A stretch of 64,000 nt of DNA, from the NCBI GenBank assembly GCA_002722055.1, contig PBKD01000015.1, positions 62,001 through 126,000 of the forward strand. The letters are read 5' to 3'. Below the pieces are notes generated by a model. It searched no databases, was not told where the DNA came from, and saw nothing but the letters and a program-made list of their open reading frames with translations. Below, one piece after another: positions 8,895-18,642 of the stretch. Origin of the DNA: Rhodospirillaceae bacterium (lineage in GTDB: Bacteria; Pseudomonadota; Alphaproteobacteria; SHVP01). The number at the start of each line of letters is the position of its first letter. The stretch's first letter is position 1. Made by a program: the position numbers and the translations under genes.

Positions 8895-9195
8895 ATGCCA
8901 GCGTATATGTTTGTATTGTAAAAAATTCATGATCCACTTCGTTTTACTCAATATAGATAAAGAAATGCAAATTTTTGTACCTAAGTATGGAGGCAAATAT
9001 TTAGCAAGGGGTGAAATACTAGAAGTTTTATAGGAAAAATTCGACACTGATTGTCAAGTTCTTATAGCTGAATATCCTAGTGTAGATAACATAAAAAATA
9101 TTTGGGACTCAAAAGAATATCAGGAAATTAAGGAACTGAGAGAAGGTGCTGGAAACGAGTATATTTTTATCATTGAGAAAAAGATAAGATATTGA
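8895..9195 (+). pseudogene. Decayed DUF1330 family gene
   Basis: The 463-bp gap between 8846 and 9308 holds a recognisable but broken gene. A good AAGGAG site (8883-8888) precedes the ATG at 8895, and the frame reads MPAYMFVL, a TAA stop (8919-8921), then KIHDPLRFTQYR. After about 8957 the reading continues one base over as KYGGKYLARGEILEVL, a TAG stop (9031-9033), then EKFDTDCQVLIAEYPSV and WDSKEYQEIKELREGAGNEY to the TGA at 9193-9195. These are the ordered blocks of the roughly 95-residue DUF1330 dimeric alpha/beta-barrel family. Two nonsense changes and one frameshift make it non-functional; the preserved ribosome site suggests recent loss. Confidence 0.88.
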
Positions 9196-9308
9196 ATAAG
9201 TGAGATTTTAATTATTAAGTATCAAAAATAATTAATTGATTTAACCTTTTTTTTTATCCCTAAAACGTATATTAATAATCATAACTGTATTTCGAGAAAT
9301 AGGAAAAA

Positions 9309-10451
9309 ATGGATTTTAGTATTTCAGAAGAGCAAGCGTCGATATTATTATCTGTTGATAAAATGATATCTAAATTTTTGCCACCTGAGGAAGTAAGAAG
9401 AAGAGATAAGAATTATGAACCACCTGATTTTTTGCTTAAATATTATGCCGAATTAGGTTTACTAGGTATACCTTTTCCAGAGAAGTATGGTGGTTTAAAT
9501 GAGAAATGGTTCACTGTAACCTTGGTTAATGAGAGGTTAGGGTATTATGCTGCTATCGCTGCTTCTCTTTATGGAACCACTATTGGTTTTGGGGGAATGT
9601 CTTTTTTAACTTATGGAACAGATAATCAAAAAGAAACATATTTACCAAAAATTATTGATGGTAAGCTTAGGTTTTCATTAGCTTTAACCGAACCGAGTGC
9701 TGGTTCTGACGCTGGGGGACTAATTACTAATGCTAAAAAAGTCAGTAATGGTTGGGTTGTTAATGGCAGAAAAACATGGATAAGCTGTGCAGATGAGGCT
9801 GATTATCTAGTTACTCCAGTTAGAACGGATTCAAATTCTTCAGGATCTAAAGGAATCTCGATTTTATTGATTCCAAGAAAATCAGATGGGATAAGTATGA
9901 CCTATCTTGAAAAGGTTGGAAATAACTGTCTTACATCATGGGATATAGGTTTTGATGATGTGTTTGTATCTGAAAAAAATATTCTTGGAGAAGAAAATGA
10001 TGGTTTTCGAAATTTAATGTCTACCCTTCATTATAGTAGATCATGTCAAGCATCTAATGCTATTGGTCAAGCCCAAAATGCAGTAGACATAATCAAAAAA
10101 CATGTTCTTGAAAGAGTTCAATTTGGAAGATCGATAAGTAAATTTCAGACTGTTAGACATAGAATTGTAGATATGCAATTGAGAGTCGACCAGGCTAGAA
10201 TGATACTATATAAACTTGCTTGGTTAATTGACGAAGGAAAAAGATGCCGAGTTGAGGCGGCTCAAGCGAAAATTCTTGCTTCAGAATGTCTCCAATATGT
10301 TACTAACCACGGTATGCAATTGATGGCAAGTTACGGCTATAGTCTAGATAGCGATATTCAGAGATTATGGAGGGATTCAAGACTATACTCTTTTGGAGAA
10401 GGCGCAAATGAAATTCAAAGAGAAATAATTGCAAAAGAGATTGGATTATAA
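9309..10451 (+). CDS. Acyl-CoA dehydrogenase
   Basis: This 380-residue flavoprotein has the three-part acyl-CoA dehydrogenase fold: N-terminal helices (1-115), a beta domain with LALTEPSAGSDAGG (about 125-138) and a C-terminal helical domain with QFGRSISKFQTVRH. The closing FGEGANEIQ block places Glu364 at the position of the usual catalytic base, so activity in alpha,beta-desaturation of a CoA thioester with electron transfer to ETF is expected. An AGG lies shortly before the ATG. It leads a run of same-strand genes reaching to 19191, with an amidohydrolase and an acyl-CoA ligase next, suggesting a CoA-linked pathway. The chain length and substrate cannot be told. Confidence 0.92.
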   Translation: MDFSISEEQASILLSVDKMISKFLPPEEVRRRDKNYEPPDFLLKYYAELGLLGIPFPEKYGGLNEKWFTVTLVNERLGYYAAIAASLYGTTIGFGGMSFLTYGTDNQKETYLPKIIDGKLRFSLALTEPSAGSDAGGLITNAKKVSNGWVVNGRKTWISCADEADYLVTPVRTDSNSSGSKGISILLIPRKSDGISMTYLEKVGNNCLTSWDIGFDDVFVSEKNILGEENDGFRNLMSTLHYSRSCQASNAIGQAQNAVDIIKKHVLERVQFGRSISKFQTVRHRIVDMQLRVDQARMILYKLAWLIDEGKRCRVEAAQAKILASECLQYVTNHGMQLMASYGYSLDSDIQRLWRDSRLYSFGEGANEIQREIIAKEIGL

Positions 10452-10471
10452 TTTTTCGGTAAGGGCTTATT

Positions 10472-11332
10472 ATGATTAAACGAGTTAAAGCGATAGATAT
10501 AGTAGTAAATTTATGGACAGATGAAGCTATGAAATATAGATCTAAATCTAATCAAAGTTTTTTTGTAGATAAAATTGGTATTTCAAAAGAAACCTATCAA
10601 GGTATATCATTAAAGGAAATGTTAAACAGAATGGATGATGCGGATATAGAAATATCATTTTTAATTGCGAATAAAAATGGTCAATTGGGTTTGCCATCAA
10701 GTTCTCATTTGCCTTATGAGGTTGTAGCTGATGCCATAAAAAAACACCCAGATAGATTTAAAGGTTTAGCTGGTATAGACCCTACTGAAGGAATGAAAGG
10801 TGTAAGAAGTCTTGAACGATCTATAAGTGAACTGGGCTTTATTGGAGCTCATTTTTACCCCCATTGGTTTGATATGCCACCCAATCATGCCCGAGTTTAT
10901 CCTTTTTATGCAAAATGCGTGGAATTAGATATTCCAATTCAGATGCAAGTTGGACAATCTTTAGTATATAATCCGGAACGACGCTTAAGAAGTGTTGGTA
11001 GACCAATATATCTTGATGACATAGCCTGTGATTTTCCTGAACTTAAACTTATTGGAATTCATATTGGAATTCCTTGGACAGATGAAATGATTGCAATGGC
11101 ATGGAAACATGAGAATGTTTTTATAGGATCTGATGCTCACAGCCCAAAATATTGGCCACCTCAGTTCATAAATTATATAAATACTTATGGAAAGAAAAAA
11201 GTTATGTTTGGAACAGACTTTCCGGTATTAGGTTTTGAAAAAACACGAAAACAAATAGATGAACTAAATCTAAGAAATGATGCTGCTGAATTATTTTTTA
11301 GAGAAAATGCTATTAAATTATATAATTTATGA
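10472..11332 (+). CDS. Amidohydrolase-related TIM-barrel protein with degenerate metal site
   Basis: This 286-residue protein resembles the amidohydrolase-2 (ACMSD-like) family in its barrel segments: AIDIVVNLW at the start (7-15), LAGIDPTEG (99-107), GAHFYPHW (125-132), LIGIHIGIPW (193-202) and FGTDFPVLG (246-254). His197 and Asp249 are retained, but the first-strand HxH is Val11-x-Asn13, and the strand that usually carries a further His reads IQMQVG (156-161). The usual zinc centre therefore looks incomplete. It sits between the acyl-CoA dehydrogenase and the acyl-CoA ligase and probably acts in the same pathway, as a lyase or hydrolase of unusual mechanism. Confidence 0.8.
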   Translation: MIKRVKAIDIVVNLWTDEAMKYRSKSNQSFFVDKIGISKETYQGISLKEMLNRMDDADIEISFLIANKNGQLGLPSSSHLPYEVVADAIKKHPDRFKGLAGIDPTEGMKGVRSLERSISELGFIGAHFYPHWFDMPPNHARVYPFYAKCVELDIPIQMQVGQSLVYNPERRLRSVGRPIYLDDIACDFPELKLIGIHIGIPWTDEMIAMAWKHENVFIGSDAHSPKYWPPQFINYINTYGKKKVMFGTDFPVLGFEKTRKQIDELNLRNDAAELFFRENAIKLYNL

Positions 11333-11342
11333 GAGGAATGAA

Positions 11343-12812
11343 ATGAATATTCCCATGTTATCGATTGCTGACTCGGTCTCTCAAAATGCTCTGAGAAGAC
11401 CTAATCACCCAGCATTTATAAATAAGAATGGATCAATTGTAACCTATAAAGAGTTTGTAATATTAATGAATAAAACAGCTAACCAACTCCAAAGTATAGG
11501 ATCTTTAGAAGGTGAAATTTTTGGTCTTTCCATGAAGGATAATGTTGAGCATGTGGTGTTAATGCTTGGGATTATTAGAATGGGAGGTATTGTTTTACCT
11601 ATGGATGTTAGATGGACGCACCACGAAAAATTAAGTGTAGCAAATTTCTTTGGTGCTAAGTCAATAATCACTGATGAAAAAATTGAAAATTTTAATACTA
11701 TTAAAATAGATGATGAATGGCATAGATTAGTCTCAAAACAAGAAGATAATGGAGTTTTTCCATCAGATATTGAAAAAAACTTATGGTTATCATTGTCTTC
11801 TGGTACCACCGGTATTCCAAAAGGCCCCATGCTTACCCATAAGCAAATGATTTTGAGATTCATAGAACAGTGTATTTCCGTTGGTTTTAATGAGCATGAA
11901 ATAAATGTTTTAGCAACTCCTTTATACTTTGGTGGAGGTAGAAACTTTACAGTCTCAATGTTATACTTTGGAGGTACTGTTCTGATGTACCCACCACCAT
12001 ATGATGTTGAAGATCTTGCGTTAGCAGTAAATAAATATAATGCTACATCGCTTTTTCTTGTTCCGACATTACTTAGAAGACTGCTATCAAATAAGAAAGA
12101 TAATGAATTAGTTTTTCCTAAACTAAGGCTTTTAATTTCAAGTGGTTCAATTCTTCATAAAGAAGAAAGAGAACTAATTCAAAAAAAACTTTGCCCATCA
12201 TTTGTAAATCTCTATGCATCGACCGAAGCTGGTGCAGTTTCATTGCTTTCTCCTTACGATCCTCCAGAAAAATCAGGTTCTGTTGGTCAAGCAGCTTTTA
12301 TGAATACTTTTGAGGTTGTAGATGATTCAAATACGCCCGTTCCAGCTGGTGAAGTTGGAAGAATACGACAAAAAGCACCTTGGATACCAAGTGGTTTTTA
12401 TAATAATGTAGAAGAGTCAAAAAAAATGTTTGTTGATAATTGGTATTTTACTGGAGATCTTGGAAAGATTGATAAAGATGGTTTTTTGTATATTGTTGGA
12501 AGAGTCAAAGACATGATAATAAGAGGTGGTATTAATATTTACCCCTCAGAAATTGAAGATATTTTGAATAAGCATGAATATGTGCTTGATACATCAGTAA
12601 TTGCCTGGCCTTCTAAAGAACTTGGTGAAGAAGTTGCTGCATTTGTAGTTAAAAATAATGTAATAAATGAAGAAGATTTGATGCAATATCTTAAGGAATT
12701 TCTTGCTCCATACAAAATACCTAAGCAAATATTTTTTATTGACGATTTACCAAAAAGTGCGCAAGGTAAGGTTTTGAAAAGTGAATTGACAAAAAAACTT
12801 CCAAAAATATAA
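11343..12812 (+). CDS. Acyl-CoA synthetase, AMP-forming
   Basis: This 489-residue adenylate-forming enzyme activates a carboxylic acid as an acyl-adenylate and transfers it to CoA. Motifs in order: phosphate loop LSSGTTGIPKG (151-161), STEAG (adenine region), YFTGDLGKIDKDG and GRVKDMIIRGGINIYPSEIE (hinge), and SAQGKVLK with Lys476 as the expected adenylation lysine. The reading frame is open from 11277, but that start would overlap the previous gene by 56 bases; the ATG at 11343 has an AGAGGA site and gives a normal N terminus (MNIPMLSIADSVSQNA), so it is chosen. The acid is unknown; the neighbouring dehydrogenase suggests its product is desaturated next. Confidence 0.91.
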   Translation: MNIPMLSIADSVSQNALRRPNHPAFINKNGSIVTYKEFVILMNKTANQLQSIGSLEGEIFGLSMKDNVEHVVLMLGIIRMGGIVLPMDVRWTHHEKLSVANFFGAKSIITDEKIENFNTIKIDDEWHRLVSKQEDNGVFPSDIEKNLWLSLSSGTTGIPKGPMLTHKQMILRFIEQCISVGFNEHEINVLATPLYFGGGRNFTVSMLYFGGTVLMYPPPYDVEDLALAVNKYNATSLFLVPTLLRRLLSNKKDNELVFPKLRLLISSGSILHKEERELIQKKLCPSFVNLYASTEAGAVSLLSPYDPPEKSGSVGQAAFMNTFEVVDDSNTPVPAGEVGRIRQKAPWIPSGFYNNVEESKKMFVDNWYFTGDLGKIDKDGFLYIVGRVKDMIIRGGINIYPSEIEDILNKHEYVLDTSVIAWPSKELGEEVAAFVVKNNVINEEDLMQYLKEFLAPYKIPKQIFFIDDLPKSAQGKVLKSELTKKLPKI

Positions 12813-12853
12813 TTTCTAAGATTAGATTACTTTAATTTAAGGATGATACTGAC

Positions 12854-13555
12854 ATGGACTTAAAACAACTTGATAAAGTACTTGAAGAAGCTTTTGCCGC
12901 TAGTACAAAATTATATGAAAAGAGAGGTTTTAAAAGAAGGATAGGTTTTGGAAAAAGACCAGCCCTAATAAGTGTTGATTTAGCTAATGCTTGGACAAGA
13001 CCAGGAAATCCTTTTACTTGTGATCAGGATAAAATGAATAATGAGATTATTCCAGGTATGCAAAATTTGTTAAAGTCATTTAGAGATAAAAAGTACCCAG
13101 TTGTTCATGTTACTACTGCATATCAAAATACTGATAGAAATGATCCAAATACTGATATGGGCCTATGGCATTGTAAAATACCAATGGAGGCTGTTGATTT
13201 AAAAAATGAAGAACTTTGGCAGATAGACACACGAATAGAACCAAAAGAAAATGAGTATGTTCTATTAAAAAAAAGAGCCAGTTCATTTAGTGGTACACCA
13301 TTATCAGGTTATTTAAGGAGTTGTAATATAGATACAATTCTAGTAACTGGTGTCACAGCAACTGCATGTGTTCGCACAACCATATGTGACGGTTTAAGTG
13401 AGGGTTTTAGAACTATTGCTGTAAAAGAGTGTATTGGAGATAGAGTTCCAGGAGCTGTTGCTTGGAGCTTGTATGACATAGATTCAAAATTTGCAGACGT
13501 AGAAACAGTTGAAACTTGTATGAATTTTATGTCTAATTTACCAGAAAATAATTAA
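12854..13555 (+). CDS. Isochorismatase-family amidase, N-carbamoylsarcosine amidase-like
   Basis: This 233-residue cysteine hydrolase shows the catalytic triad at Asp42 (ALISVDLANAW), Lys139 (LLKKRASSFSGT) and Cys172 (VTGVTATACVRTT). The 33-residue Lys-Cys spacing and the RASSFSGT block match N-carbamoylsarcosine amidase (known triad Asp51, Lys144, Cys177), which releases ammonia and CO2 and yields sarcosine. The gene lies directly before soxB, where sarcosine would be used, which strengthens that assignment by context. Other members hydrolyse nicotinamide, isochorismate or maleamate, so the substrate remains inferred. A shorter relative is at 58232-58861. Confidence 0.83.
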   Translation: MDLKQLDKVLEEAFAASTKLYEKRGFKRRIGFGKRPALISVDLANAWTRPGNPFTCDQDKMNNEIIPGMQNLLKSFRDKKYPVVHVTTAYQNTDRNDPNTDMGLWHCKIPMEAVDLKNEELWQIDTRIEPKENEYVLLKKRASSFSGTPLSGYLRSCNIDTILVTGVTATACVRTTICDGLSEGFRTIAVKECIGDRVPGAVAWSLYDIDSKFADVETVETCMNFMSNLPENN

Positions 13556-13576
13556 TTTTACTGATTGAACAAAAAA

Positions 13577-14827
13577 ATGAAAAAATTTTCTGCACTATCT
13601 ATTCTTACCGAAGGTCTTTCTGGAAATAAAGGTTGGAAGCCCCATTGGCAATCTGTTGACCCTAAAAGTCAATATGAGGTTGTAATTATTGGAGGTGGTG
13701 GTCACGGGTTGGCTACAGCTTATTATTTGGCTAAAAATCATAATATTACTAATGTTGCGGTTCTTGAAAAAAATTGGATTGGAAGTGGTAATACAGGACG
13801 TAACACTACAATAGTAAGATCTAATTATCTTTTAAATGAGAGTTCGCGTTTATATGAGCATTCATTAAAACTTTGGGAGGGGCTATCAAAAGAGTTGAAT
13901 TATAATGTAATGTTTAGTCAAAGAGGAGTTTTGAATTTAGCTCATAGTCTACAAGAAATTAGAGATAGTAAAAGAAGAGTTTTTGCAAACAAATTAAATA
14001 AAATTGATGCAGAATGGTTGGACTCCAATAGTGTAAAGAAATATTGTAAAATTATTAATACTAGCAAAGATTCTAGATACCCAATACTGGGAGCTACTCT
14101 TCAGAGAAGAGCAGGAACGGCAAGGCATGATGCTGTTGCGTGGGGTTTTGCAAGAGCTGCTAGTAATTTAGGTGTCGATATATGTGAAAATTGTGAGGTT
14201 ACTGGTCTTCAAATTGAAAAAAATAAAATAGTTTCAATTAATACCACTAAGGGAAATATAAATACAAAAAAAATAGGTATTGTTGTAGCTGGACATGGGA
14301 GTGTTTTAGCTAGAATGGCAGGTATTAAACTTCCTTTGGAAACCCATACTCTTCAAGCACTAGTCTCTGAACCCATAAAACCAATTTTAGACTGTGTAGT
14401 TATGTCAAATGCTGTACATGTTTATGTAAGTCAATCAGATAAAGGGGAATTAGTAATTGGTGCAGGAATAGACTCCACAAACTCTTATCAACAAAGAGGG
14501 AATTTTTCAATAATATCAGGTCAAATGGGTTCACTTTTAGAATTATTTCCAATCTTTTCAAAATTAAAAATGTTGAGAACATGGGGTGGAATTGTTGATG
14601 TTAGTCCTGATGCTTCTCCAATTATTGGAGAAACTCCAGTTAAAGGAGTTTTTTTTAATGGAGGTTGGGGAACTGGCGGATTTAAAGCTACCCCTGGATC
14701 TGGTTGGGTTTTTGCTCATACGATTGCAAATAATTTTCCTCATAAATTAGCAGATCCATTTTCATTAAATAGATTTTACAAAGGTAAATTGATTGATGAG
14801 CATGGAGCTGCTGCAGTTGCCCATTAG
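13577..14827 (+). CDS. soxB: Sarcosine oxidase subunit beta (SoxB)
   Basis: This 416-residue FAD subunit of heterotetrameric sarcosine oxidase carries the flavin demethylation site. The Rossmann loop [18 protein letters not shown] is at about 35-52, and [13 protein letters not shown] follows. ARHDAVAWG contains His184 at the place where the family binds FMN covalently. The sequence starts [20 protein letters not shown], the usual SoxB N terminus, so the ATG at 13577 is preferred to the in-frame TTG at 13565; neither has a clear ribosome site. The stop overlaps the strong GGAGGAGG site of soxD. Reaction: sarcosine plus O2 and tetrahydrofolate to glycine, H2O2 and methylene-tetrahydrofolate. 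Confidence 0.94.
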   Translation: MKKFSALSILTEGLSGNKGWKPHWQSVDPKSQYEVVIIGGGGHGLATAYYLAKNHNITNVAVLEKNWIGSGNTGRNTTIVRSNYLLNESSRLYEHSLKLWEGLSKELNYNVMFSQRGVLNLAHSLQEIRDSKRRVFANKLNKIDAEWLDSNSVKKYCKIINTSKDSRYPILGATLQRRAGTARHDAVAWGFARAASNLGVDICENCEVTGLQIEKNKIVSINTTKGNINTKKIGIVVAGHGSVLARMAGIKLPLETHTLQALVSEPIKPILDCVVMSNAVHVYVSQSDKGELVIGAGIDSTNSYQQRGNFSIISGQMGSLLELFPIFSKLKMLRTWGGIVDVSPDASPIIGETPVKGVFFNGGWGTGGFKATPGSGWVFAHTIANNFPHKLADPFSLNRFYKGKLIDEHGAAAVAH

Positions 14828-14836
14828 GAGGAGGTA

Positions 14837-15097
14837 ATGTTATTTATTAAATGCCCTTATTGTGGTGAACGAGATGAGTCTGAATTTCACTATGGGGGTG
14901 AAGCAGACATTTCTCGCCCTGAAGAACCTTCAAAATTGAAAGATATAGAATGGGGTAATTACCTATTTATGAAAAAAAATACTAAAGGAATTTTCTCAGA
15001 GATATGGTCTCATTCATCAGGTTGTAGAAAGTGGTTCAGGGTAGATCGTAACACTGTAACTAATGATATTATTCGAGTATACGAGATTAATAAATAA
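14837..15097 (+). CDS. soxD: Sarcosine oxidase subunit delta (SoxD)
   Basis: The 86-residue zinc subunit of heterotetrameric sarcosine oxidase. The zinc ligands are visible as Cys6 and Cys9 (IKCPYCGERDESEF), His59 and Cys63 (WSHSSGCRKWF), and the family's RNTVTNDI motif follows. A GGAGG site lies just upstream of the ATG, within ten bases of the soxB stop. Length and order (B, D, A, G) are normal for the operon. Confidence 0.95.
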   Translation: MLFIKCPYCGERDESEFHYGGEADISRPEEPSKLKDIEWGNYLFMKKNTKGIFSEIWSHSSGCRKWFRVDRNTVTNDIIRVYEINK

Positions 15098-15112
15098 ATT
15101 GGAAATTTTAAT

Positions 15113-18088
15113 ATGCGAATAAATAATAGTAATTCAATTGATAGTTCAAAAGTCATTAAGTTTTATTTTAACGGTAAAATTTATACGGCTTTTGAGGGAG
15201 ATACAATAGCTTCTTCTTTAATATCAAATGGTATTTTTTTTACTTCTCGTAGCATAAAGTATCATAGGCCTAGAGGTGTTTATTCGCATAGTTTTGAAGA
15301 ACCAAACTCTTTATTTGAGGTTAATTCAGACGAAACATATGAACCAAATGTGCTATCAACAAGGGAAAATATATATGAGGGTATGAAAATAAAAACTATT
15401 AACTCTTGGCCTTCATTAAACTATGATTTTTTTTCATTTTTAACTCTCTTATCAAATTTTTTAAAAGCTGGTTTTTATTATAAAACATTTTTTGGGTCAA
15501 ATTATTTGTGGAAAAATTTTTTTGAACCCTTTTTAAGAAAAATGGCTGGGTTTAGCAAAGCGCCAAATAAAATTGATAAGTTTAAATATTCTAAAAAGCA
15601 CATAAAATGCGATGTCTTAATTGTAGGTTGTGGGCCTTCTGGTATTGCCGCTGCTTTAAGTTTATATAAATCAAATCTTAAAATATTAATGGTTGATGAT
15701 GATTCTAGTCCAGGAATTAAATTAAATGAACCAAATGAAAAAGAATGGTTTATTAATACTAAAAAAGAGCTAGGTGATAAAGTTGAAATATACACAAATA
15801 CTACAGTTTTTGGAGCTTATGCTGACAATTATTTAACAGCTGTGGAGCGAATAAATGAAAAAAATAATAGAAATAAATTAAAAACAAGATTATTACTAAT
15901 TAGAGCAAAGAAAGTTATTTTTGCGAATGGTTCAATTGAAAGGCCGATAGTATTTCCTAATAATGATAGGCCTGGAATTTTTTTATCACATTCCTCAACC
16001 TACTATTTGAATAAGTTTGGTGTATTGCTTGGTAAAAAGTTTATTTTATTTACTAATAATGATTTTGCATACGCTGATATATTAAATCTTCAAAAGAATG
16101 GATCTGAAATAATTGCTGTTATTGATGTAAGACAGAACTTAGATGGTTATTTACCTAAACTAGCTGAAGCTAAAGGGATTAAAATTTTAAAAGGTTTTGT
16201 TATCTCAAATACATTTGGTAAAAAAAAAATAAAATCTATTTCAGTAACTAGCTTAGCAAATAACAGATCTTATAATTTAAGCTGTGATTGTTTGCTTGTT
16301 TCAGGTGGTTTTTCACCTTCAATTCACTTACACTCTCAACAAGGCGGCGATATTTCATATAACCATGATATATGTGGTTTTATTCCAGATAAATTTATAA
16401 ATCATCAAATTTGTATAGGTTCCTTAGTTGGAAAAAACAGTTTCATAGATTGTGTTGAAAGTGGAATTAATGGAGGTAATTATATTTTAAATGAATTTGG
16501 TTTTAAAGGGTATTTAAAGCCTGATTTATCAGAATTTAAAGCTATTAAATATGGTAAAGTAATTCCATTTTGGGCAGTTGATACTAATGCGAAATTGGAA
16601 AGCAAAAGTTTTGTCGATTTACAAAATGACACAACTATTGCAGATATTAAAGTTGCAAATTTAGAAGGTTTTAGAAATCCAGAGCATGTCAAGAGATATA
16701 CATTAAATGGTTTCGGAACTGATCAAGGCAAAACTAGTGGAATTATATCCTTGGGGATAATATCAAAAGAAATAAACCAACCTATCGAAAAATTAAAGCC
16801 CACTACATATAGGTCACCTTTTATACCAGTTACTTTCGGCGTATTAGCTGGGAGGCAAATCAGGGAATTATCTGATCCAATAAGGAGAACGGCACTCAAT
16901 AAATGTCATGAAAAACTATCAGCTGTATTTGAGAATGTTGGTCAATGGAAAAGACCTTGGTTTTACCCCAAAGTAAATGAAAAAATTGATCAAGCAATTT
17001 TCAGAGAGTGTCTAAGCGTAAGAAATAGTGTAGGAATCTTAGATGCTTCTACATTAGGAAAAATTATGATATCTGGCAAAGACTCCCTAACTTTATTAAA
17101 TAAAGTATATACTAATAACTTTTCTAATTTGGGTATTGGTAAGATTAAATATGGTTTACTTTTAAAAGAAGATGGTATGGTTTTTGATGATGGAACTACC
17201 ACAAAACTCTCAGAAAATAGATACCTTATGACTACAACTACAAGTAATGCGGCTTTAGTATTAGATTGGCTTGAAGAGTGGTTACAAACTGAATGGACAA
17301 ATTTAGATGTTTTTCTTACGTCTGTAACAGACCATTGGGCTGTAATTACTGTTAGTGGCCCTAAATCGAGACATGTAATTTCGAAATTAAATCCGAGTAT
17401 TAGTTTAGATAGTGAAGATTTCCCCTTTATGTCTTATAGACAAGTAAACTTAGCTGGAATTGCCTGCAGAGTTTTTAGAATAAGTTTCACAGGAGAATTA
17501 TCTTATGAAATAAATATTCCATGGCCTAATGCAACATACATTTGGAATAAATTATTAGATGCTGGCTCCGAATATAATATAACTCCATATGGAACTGAAA
17601 CTATGCATGTATTAAGGGCGGAAAAAGGATACCCAATTATTGGCCAAGATACTGATGGAACAATTAATCCTATAGAATTAGGGATGGGTAAATTATTATC
17701 AAATAAAAAAGATTTTCTTGGAAAAAGATCTCTTTCAAGAGAGTTTAAATCAGATAAATATTTTGTAGGTTTTAAAACTATAGATCCAAATTTAATTATT
17801 CCAGAGGGGGCTCAAATTATTTCGTTAGATAGAGTGTTAAATAATGATAAAGAGAATTTAGATAACTTACTAATAAATGGTTCACTGGAAAGTGAGGGCT
17901 ATATTACTTCTAGTTACTTTAGCCCGATTTTAGATCATTCAATTGCTCTAGGTTTTTTAAATAGTGGTAAAGAAAAAATAAATACAGATGAAATTTTTTA
18001 TGCTACTGGAGATAATAATGAATTAATAAGAACAAAAATAGTAAGTCCAGTTTTTTATGATGAAAAAGGCTTAAGAAAAGATGGTTGA
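15113..18088 (+). CDS. soxA: Sarcosine oxidase subunit alpha (SoxA)
   Basis: The 991-residue large subunit. Domains in order: a ferredoxin-like N-terminal region without iron-sulfur cysteines (FYFNGKIYTAFEGDTIASSL, then SIKYHRPRGVYS; residues 14-60), a pyridine-nucleotide-type Rossmann domain with LIVGCGPSGIAAA (about 168-180), and a C-terminal aminomethyltransferase (GcvT-like) half from about residue 600 that binds tetrahydrofolate, including WAVITVSGPKSR and FTGELSYEIN. This subunit passes the methyl carbon to folate. It overlaps soxG by eight bases. Lys-rich inserts and a longer linker near residues 85-165 are probably lineage drift. Confidence 0.94.
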   Translation: MRINNSNSIDSSKVIKFYFNGKIYTAFEGDTIASSLISNGIFFTSRSIKYHRPRGVYSHSFEEPNSLFEVNSDETYEPNVLSTRENIYEGMKIKTINSWPSLNYDFFSFLTLLSNFLKAGFYYKTFFGSNYLWKNFFEPFLRKMAGFSKAPNKIDKFKYSKKHIKCDVLIVGCGPSGIAAALSLYKSNLKILMVDDDSSPGIKLNEPNEKEWFINTKKELGDKVEIYTNTTVFGAYADNYLTAVERINEKNNRNKLKTRLLLIRAKKVIFANGSIERPIVFPNNDRPGIFLSHSSTYYLNKFGVLLGKKFILFTNNDFAYADILNLQKNGSEIIAVIDVRQNLDGYLPKLAEAKGIKILKGFVISNTFGKKKIKSISVTSLANNRSYNLSCDCLLVSGGFSPSIHLHSQQGGDISYNHDICGFIPDKFINHQICIGSLVGKNSFIDCVESGINGGNYILNEFGFKGYLKPDLSEFKAIKYGKVIPFWAVDTNAKLESKSFVDLQNDTTIADIKVANLEGFRNPEHVKRYTLNGFGTDQGKTSGIISLGIISKEINQPIEKLKPTTYRSPFIPVTFGVLAGRQIRELSDPIRRTALNKCHEKLSAVFENVGQWKRPWFYPKVNEKIDQAIFRECLSVRNSVGILDASTLGKIMISGKDSLTLLNKVYTNNFSNLGIGKIKYGLLLKEDGMVFDDGTTTKLSENRYLMTTTTSNAALVLDWLEEWLQTEWTNLDVFLTSVTDHWAVITVSGPKSRHVISKLNPSISLDSEDFPFMSYRQVNLAGIACRVFRISFTGELSYEINIPWPNATYIWNKLLDAGSEYNITPYGTETMHVLRAEKGYPIIGQDTDGTINPIELGMGKLLSNKKDFLGKRSLSREFKSDKYFVGFKTIDPNLIIPEGAQIISLDRVLNNDKENLDNLLINGSLESEGYITSSYFSPILDHSIALGFLNSGKEKINTDEIFYATGDNNELIRTKIVSPVFYDEKGLRKDG

Positions 18089-18641
18089 AATTTATAAAGA
18101 ACCGTTAATTATTAATAAAGGTAAAATTCAGAAAATTGAAAATGATAATTTCAAAATAAAATCCCTCGGTTTTTCTGGTCAATTAAATATTAGATTATCT
18201 AATTTAGATATAAACGTATTTATCAAATATTTTAATATCCAATTTCCTAAAAAAATAAATACATATACTGATGAAAAAAATATTCAAATATTATACCTTG
18301 GGCCTGATGAGTGGTTGTTACTCTGCCCAATAGACTCTAGGTTTGAAATTTTAGAAAAGATAGAAAGTATGCCTTTTAATCATAATTTTGAAATAACTGA
18401 TGTTAGCTTTAATCGTGTGTTAATTGAAATATCAGGAGACAAATGTGATGAGTTAATTTCATCAATTGCAAGTGTACCTGAAAGTATATTTACAGCCGGA
18501 AATTGCATTCAGTCGCAGATGGCTAATACACAAGTGATAATGATGTGTATAAATGATAATTATAAATATAATATATTAGTAAGGTCATCATTTTGTGAAT
18601 ATTTATCTGATGTAATAATTGATCAATCTAATTTTATTTAA
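18081..18641 (+). CDS. soxG: Sarcosine oxidase subunit gamma (SoxG)
   Basis: The 186-residue protein is poorly conserved, as is usual for this subunit, but has the family feature LGPDEWLLLCP (about 73-83) and the following DVSFNRVLIEISG block that resembles a GcvT-like fold fragment. It starts inside the end of soxA and is followed one base later by an unrecognised gene. Its position as fourth member after B, D and A makes the call secure despite the divergence. It completes the alpha-beta-gamma-delta complex. Confidence 0.88.
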   Translation: MVEIYKEPLIINKGKIQKIENDNFKIKSLGFSGQLNIRLSNLDINVFIKYFNIQFPKKINTYTDEKNIQILYLGPDEWLLLCPIDSRFEILEKIESMPFNHNFEITDVSFNRVLIEISGDKCDELISSIASVPESIFTAGNCIQSQMANTQVIMMCINDNYKYNILVRSSFCEYLSDVIIDQSNFI

Positions 18642-18642
18642 T

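Noticed and set aside
11277-11342. Longer N terminus for the acyl-CoA ligase
   Set aside because: It would overlap the amidohydrolase gene by 56 bases and has no ribosome site; the ATG at 11343 has AGAGGA and a normal family start.
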